Shown here in pieces: positions 60,851-64,000 of a DNA stretch of 64,000 nucleotides. Location of the stretch: positions 46,186,201 to 46,250,200 of the forward strand of contig CM019069.1 in assembly GCA_009667805.1 (NCBI GenBank), written 5' to 3'. This stretch comes from Leptobrachium leishanense (lineage: Eukaryota > Chordata > Amphibia > Anura > Megophryidae). Numbering within the stretch: position 1 is the stretch's first letter; every line of letters begins with the position of its first letter. The translations under genes were made by a program, and so were the position numbers. The notes beneath the pieces were generated by a model. That model was not told where the DNA came from. It saw only the letters and a list, made by a program, of their open reading frames with translations, and did not search any database.

Positions 60851-61362
60851 ATAAAGCCACAAATTCTGCAGCGCTTTACAAGATCAGTGTATAATACATT
60901 AGAATACCACACGTGGATGATACAGCCTTTTCCCAAGGGAATTTACAATCTATGAGATGTACAAGTGTTTTGTGAGGTAGGCGCATCCATATCGTTAGGT
61001 GTCTTGCCCAAGGACACTCACTGGTGGCGTCTTTTGAGTGGGATCGGGTCGTCTTTTCCATGACCTGTAGAGCAGCAACCTGGTGGTTAGGTTGATCCTG
61101 CTTCTCGTAAAGTCGAGACTTGCTTCTCCACAGTTGTATTGGAGGGATGTGCTGAATGGGACCTTGACTTGCTTCTCCACAGTTGAAGAGCAGAGATGTT
61201 ACCACTGGATTCCAAGGCCGATATTGTGTGGTAGGCGAGTATGTACCGTTAGGTGTCTTGCCCAAGGACACTTACTGGAGAGGTGCTCTGGCCGGGATTC
61301 GAACCTGGGTCTCCACGGTTATAGAGCAGTGATATTACCGCTACTCCATCCAGCCGGTACAG
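60851..61362 (-). mobile_element. tRNA-derived SINE, antisense, with partial internal duplication
   Basis: On the minus strand the head begins near 61362 (taccggctggatggagtagc), with the B box GGTTCGAATCC complement at 61295-61305, and the tail ends with gcgctgcagaatttgtggct at about 60851-60875. A gtccttgggcaagacaccta segment occurs twice (about 61005-61020 and 61250-61270), showing duplication or a dimer. Confidence 0.82.
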
Positions 61363-62770
61363 GCTCCCTGTCCAGGTGGACGAGCTGATTCGCTAGTATG
61401 TGGTGGTTCTTCTCTATTGGCCAGTCTCTGATTGCTAACATACTGGCAATGAAGCCAGCGTATCGCACTCCCAGGAGTGTGCCCTGTTCGTGGATGTGTT
61501 CCATTCAGGGCCACTTAAATATAAAGAGTGACTGGCCATGGACCTGGTGGCCACAGACAATGAATGATGGCATCGACTCACAGCTATTAATTTTGGGGTC
61601 ACTTCAAGTCACCCAAATAATTTTCCTTGTTTTACATCTTGTTTCTGTCGGTTGTAAATTAACCTTATGGGATGTGTATAATTAATTGGCGTTACTGAAG
61701 AGTGCTTTAGACTGGCTAGCTGTTGGCATGCGTGGACCATCTCTGGTACCCGTACAGGTCCGTCCTCACGTCTTAGGGGTAACACTGGTCTTTGCTGACT
61801 GTGAATGAATACTTGTCAAACCTGGGTCTGTGCTGCTTAAAGAGCCTGAAGTCACCCCCTCCCTATGTTTCTGGTAATGAAGATCGAACGGGCAATAAGA
61901 GCTCAATGATGACCCCATTTTCTGGTTGTTTCAGCCATCAGAGAAAGAAAGAGGTGGCATTAGCCATATAATACGTTGTTGCCATAGAAACTAGAGTCAG
62001 AGTGCCTGGTGAGAGTCTGCGAAAGCTTGCAATATTTTTCAGCCTCGGTATCTGGTCGTCTCCCCCCCCCCCCATACCCTCCACCTCCCAGCGGCCATCA
62101 TGGAAAATTACTGAGCTGCACTGAATCTGTCAGGATTTGTTTATGTCTTCTTATTAAGGGTCTCTATTTACAGTCAGACCTGCTTAAGCCAGAGCCGTAG
62201 ACGGGGTGAAAACGCGAGAGCGGAACGGCAAACGCCACACGAGCCGCATGGTGACAAACCACTAGCGATGCACATTTCCTATTTATATTCTGAACAAGTT
62301 GGACCTGCAGGGCTTAGGGGGGAAAATTAAAGAAAAAAAAAATCTTTTCACGACCGCTCTCCTTGAGCAGATATCTGTTCGAAGGCACCGAAATGCGTGA
62401 CGGCCCCCGGCGTGTCGTAATGACACACGATAAAAGAGGAGGGCGCGAGAGATGTCCGCCTCAAAATGGAAAAAAGAGTTGTCGTCACGCAATGCTTGTT
62501 ATCGGAGGGGGTTGGGGGGATTCTTGCTGGTTTGCCCAGTCCCTTTTCTTTAATTGCTGATTTGTGTTGACAGAAATACAGCTCAGCAAGGAAACTGATT
62601 AAAGTAACTATTTTCTGCGTATCTAGGGAGACTCGGCTATGACGTAAAGACAGTAGGGGTTTGCTCGCTAAACACCGCCATTGACAAACCTACATTTGCT
62701 TCTTATGACCAGTACCTCTGTTTACAAATAAGTAAATCCCGGCTAATTCTGCAGAATCTTTCAGCCGACT
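61363..62770. other. Intron without recognised feature
   Basis: No UBR3 exon, long repeat or TIR pair recognised; a C-run at 62061-62073 only. The next UBR3 exon was specifically looked for and not found. Confidence 0.6.
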
Positions 62771-62778
62771 CACTAGAT

Positions 62779-62909
62779 CAGTGATGGTGAACCTGAATCT
62801 TTCTGAAATACATGTTCCATGGCACCCAGTCATCCTTAAAGCTGGTGGAGCATAATGGGACATTTAGTTTTGAAACTGAAATCTGGGGTGCCAAGGTTTG
62901 CTGTCGCTG
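62779..62909. mobile_element. hAT-like MITE, copy with target duplication
   Basis: Begins CAGTGATGGTGAACC and ends GGTTTGCTGTCGCTG. Flanks CACTAGAT (62771-62778) and CACTAGAC (62910-62917) form an 8-bp duplication with one mismatch. Family of 5640, 44247 and 52704. Confidence 0.85.
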
Positions 62910-63227
62910 CACTAGACGTTTGGTGCAAAGGATGCTGGTCAGAAACTTTTTGATCTCCAGCCATCAGGACCATGCAATAAGGATGCAGCATAATGATGCT
63001 CCGAGGCAGTGTCCTTAATAGCCAGCATCAACGAGCGTCAAGTCGGCTACGCAGGACAGGACGCGGTCAGGGCCAGAGACACAAGGAAAGGAATGAGGCA
63101 AGACACCAGCACTATTCGTCCGTAGGATTGTGACATGCCTTTGTCGTGTTGTGTGAACTGGTACCTTGGGAGTTAGAGACTTATTTTTAGTCCTAGTTAA
63201 AGGCGCACTATGGGAATTTTTTTGGGG

Positions 63228-64000
63228 GGGATTTTTTTTTTTTTTTTAATAAATCTTTTATTGAGTTTTCCAACAAAATTTAGACATACATAATATAACT
63301 TAAAGGTTATGCAGAGATAACGGGGGAAACAAGGGGGAAAGACACAAAAAACATAAAAAATAAGACAGAAACAGAAAAACACAAAAACAAAAACAGAAAA
63401 ACTTAAAAAGGGGGGAAAAAAGGGGGAAAGACACAAAAAACATAAAAAATAAGACAGAAACAGAAAAACACAAAAACAAAAACAGAAAAACTTAAAAAGG
63501 GGGGAAAAAAGGGGCACCATGTTACCCATCAAGTATCAGTAGTAAGGTATCTCTCTATTCAGCAAGACCACTTAAAAGGTTTTCACATATTACTTAAGGA
63601 ATAATCATTAGATTTTAACGGTATAGGTGTCCCAAATCGACCAATGATCCTTTCCCACCCCAGTCAGTCCCATCAAGGCCCTAGCCATCGCATCCAAGGA
63701 TCGCAACTCACTCAATCTGGTTTTAACAGCACCCACTGTGGGAATGACATTCGATTTCCATTTAGCTGCAATGAGAGTAGTAGTGACTGATAAGATATGA
63801 GCCAATAGTTGTTTTTGGAATTTAGTAAGGGAGTCGGGAAACATTTGCAGGAGGAACACCTCTGGTGTTGGGACAATCTCGGCATCTAAAATCTCCGAAC
63901 TCAGGGCGGCAACTTGGTCCCAAAGTGTAGTAAGTCTAGGACAAGCCCACCATGTATGAAAGAAAGTGCCCTCCTCCTCTTCACACCTCCAGCAGGTTCT
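63228..64000 (-). mobile_element. L1/Tx1-like LINE, 3' end, antisense, cut by window edge
   Basis: A T-run at 63231-63247 is the poly(A) tail in antisense. The minus strand from the window edge reads CWRCEEEEGTFFHTWWACPR then LTTLWDQVAALSSEILDAE and VFLLQMFPDSLTKFQKQLLA, the C-terminal Cys/His motif and tail of L1-clade ORF2, open to the stop near 63617. The 3' UTR holds an exact 89-bp tandem duplication. Confidence 0.88.
63333..63512. repeat. Exact 89-bp tandem duplication
   Basis: The purine-rich sequence gggggaaagacacaaaaaac... starting at 63333 repeats without a visible change at 63422. It lies in the 3' UTR of the antisense LINE. Confidence 0.93.

Noticed and set aside
55005..64000. Search for the next UBR3 exon (RQKARERQQK region)
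   Set aside because: No frame with this peptide and flanking AG/GT was found, so the exon is taken to lie beyond the window.

Overview
The window is vertebrate genomic DNA, most likely from an amphibian and probably an anuran. It carries 20 internal exons of one conserved gene, UBR3, on the + strand. UBR3 is a large E3 ubiquitin ligase related to the N-recognins. The exons run from 5910 to 55004 and occupy about 2.7 kb of the 64 kb. All 20 were placed by matching the translation to vertebrate UBR3 as I remember it. Reading phase is continuous across every junction, giving about 889 codons with no stop. The first exons (with the UBR box) lie upstream of the window and the last exons (with the RING and C-terminal part) lie downstream. 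Nineteen or fewer introns are fully contained; all but one have GT-AG ends. The exception, between 34612 and 38362, has the signature of a U12-type AT-AC intron.

The rest is intron filled with mobile and tandem repeats. From left to right: a young Tc1-like transposon end nested in an older Tc1-like relic that also carries a MITE (1-1260); an antisense L2/CR1-like LINE (1265-3855); MITEs among exons 1-5; an antisense L1/Tx1-like LINE with a solo LTR inside it (13498-16716); a long palindrome with a 14-bp target-site duplication (20233-21342); an antisense 5.4-kb DIRS-type tyrosine-recombinase retrotransposon (27287-32674); a 24/25-bp minisatellite (36776-38170); a 26/27-bp minisatellite (42330-43562) beside exon 17; a nearly intact Tc1-like element (44512-46126); a 0.94-kb pyrimidine tract (48294-49232); a hAT-like element with two tandem hairpins (51524-52545); a 4.2-kb inverted-repeat structure made of a 17-bp minisatellite and a telomere-like satellite (55565-59755); two tRNA-derived SINEs (59785-60150 and 60851-61362); and the 3' end of another L1-like LINE at the right edge.

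The organism call rests on the combination of a DIRS element, L1/Tx1-like and L2-like LINEs, Tc1-like elements and many TIR MITEs (including fragments with the motif AAAGGGACACT that I associate with frog genomes), plus tetrapod-like UBR3 exon sequence. Species cannot be read from the window. No protein-coding gene other than UBR3 and mobile-element genes was found, and no stand-alone RNA gene. The mobile-element ORFs are mostly broken; the DIRS tyrosine recombinase is the best preserved, and the Tc1 transposase at 44888 has only one in-frame stop.
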